A stretch of 64,000 nucleotides of DNA, taken from positions 62,001 through 126,000 of the forward strand of contig OZ252236.1 of the NCBI GenBank assembly GCA_965249455.1. The letters are read 5' to 3'. How positions within the stretch are numbered: the stretch's first letter is position 1; every line of letters begins with the position of its first letter. The position numbers and the translations under genes are program-made. The DNA comes from Jiulongibacter sp024742395. Lineage in GTDB: Bacteria; Bacteroidota; Bacteroidia; Cytophagales; Spirosomataceae. Shown here one piece after another: positions 63,875 through 64,000 of this stretch. The notes under the pieces are model-generated. The model had not been told where the DNA came from. It worked only from the letters and a program-made list of their open reading frames with translations, and made no database searches.

Positions 63875-63989
63875 ACACAGATCAGGGGTTATTTGATAGA
63901 AAAAATTCTATTACCTCACTTCAGTCCACAAAACCAAGTCGCCGCGAAGTCTCCGCCTTTGCTGAATTGAATATAGGCCTCTGGCCGAT
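63875..63989 (+). repeat. Imperfect ~115-bp direct repeat, copy 2
   Basis: Starts ACACAGATCAGGGGTTATTT and ends CTCTGGCCGAT, matching copy 1 along its length; roughly three quarters of positions look identical by eye. The central hairpin is degraded while the final GGCC-TCT-GGCC hairpin is kept. It runs close to the window edge, so further copies may follow. Confidence 0.7.
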
Positions 63990-64000
63990 ATTTTATACAT

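Larger units (their letters stand above)
63457..64000. other. Non-coding repeat-rich tail after arsS
   Basis: 544 bp without a credible gene. It contains the arsS terminator (63502-63525), extra partial copies of the terminator arm (ATCAGGGGTTATTT near 63549 and 63880), a second terminator-like hairpin (63644-63660), and an imperfect repeat present twice (63575-63688 and 63875-63989). A 134-codon open frame crossing the arsS end and the repeats is not believable as a gene. Confidence 0.6.

Noticed and set aside
63502..63989. CRISPR-like array after arsS
   Set aside because: The short repeated arm (ATCAGGGGTTATTT) occurs about four times, but spacing is irregular, the copies vary and no cas gene is present.

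Overview
The window looks like a marine Bacteroidota chromosome, probably order Cytophagales (an inference from gene content, not a phylogeny). Supporting signs are a SusC/SusD pair, many Bacteroidota-type lipoprotein signals, AT-rich spacers, few strong Shine-Dalgarno sites, four sulfatases, a GH117 enzyme and an arsenosugar (ArsS) operon.

Region 1 (1-18.7 kb, all minus strand): the edge of a GntP-type permease, an AraC regulator, an FG-GAP/UnbV lipoprotein, SusD, SusC, a beta-helix/cytochrome c fusion, a di-haem peroxidase-like protein, a membrane LytTR protein, a GH29-type glycosidase and two S1 sulfatases. Region 2 (18.9-31.4 kb): a small EF-hand lipoprotein, GH117, a second AraC regulator, then a tight five-gene operon (class III-like alcohol dehydrogenase, S-formylglutathione-hydrolase-like esterase, cytochrome P450, [2Fe-2S] ferredoxin, ferredoxin reductase). 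Two esterases and two more sulfatases follow. Regions 1 and 2 together read as a red-algal galactan (agar/porphyran-type) locus. SusCD imports oligosaccharides, sulfatases and esterases trim them, GH117/GH29 remove terminal units, the P450 system oxidatively demethylates O-methyl galactose, and the dehydrogenase plus esterase would dispose of the formaldehyde. No endo-agarase or porphyranase is visible, so the locus is either exo-acting or completed elsewhere.

Region 3 (31.4-41 kb, minus): a DUF4382 lipoprotein, a TonB-dependent receptor, a TPR lipoprotein, two proteins that look like the N- and C-terminal halves of DUF4331, an RskA-like anti-sigma factor, an ECF sigma factor, a fasciclin protein and a third AraC regulator. 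The fasciclin and DUF4331 genes share a two-part upstream motif (GATCCAA, 15 bases, CGTAC) at nearly the same distance from the start codon. It is a good candidate for the promoter of this ECF sigma factor.

Region 4 (41.1-50.8 kb, plus): a long catabolic operon of unknown substrate (SDR, atypical ROK protein, SIS protein, Gfo/Idh/MocA oxidoreductase, stand-alone MetE-like methyltransferase domain, UlaG-like lactonase, TIM-barrel isomerase, DeoC-like aldolase, MFS transporter, darcynin-like protein, SDR). Region 5 (50.8-61.1 kb, minus): a second catabolic operon containing two very large PVC-type cytochrome c proteins, a 2-hydroxyacid dehydrogenase, a VOC protein, a mandelate racemase/enolase-superfamily enzyme, a tagatose-3-epimerase-like protein and a ThuA-like lipoprotein. 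Region 6 (61.3-64 kb, plus): a three-gene arsenosugar biosynthesis operon, its terminator, and an imperfect ~115-bp repeat present twice exactly 300 bp apart. No rRNA, tRNA, transposase or CRISPR array was recognised.
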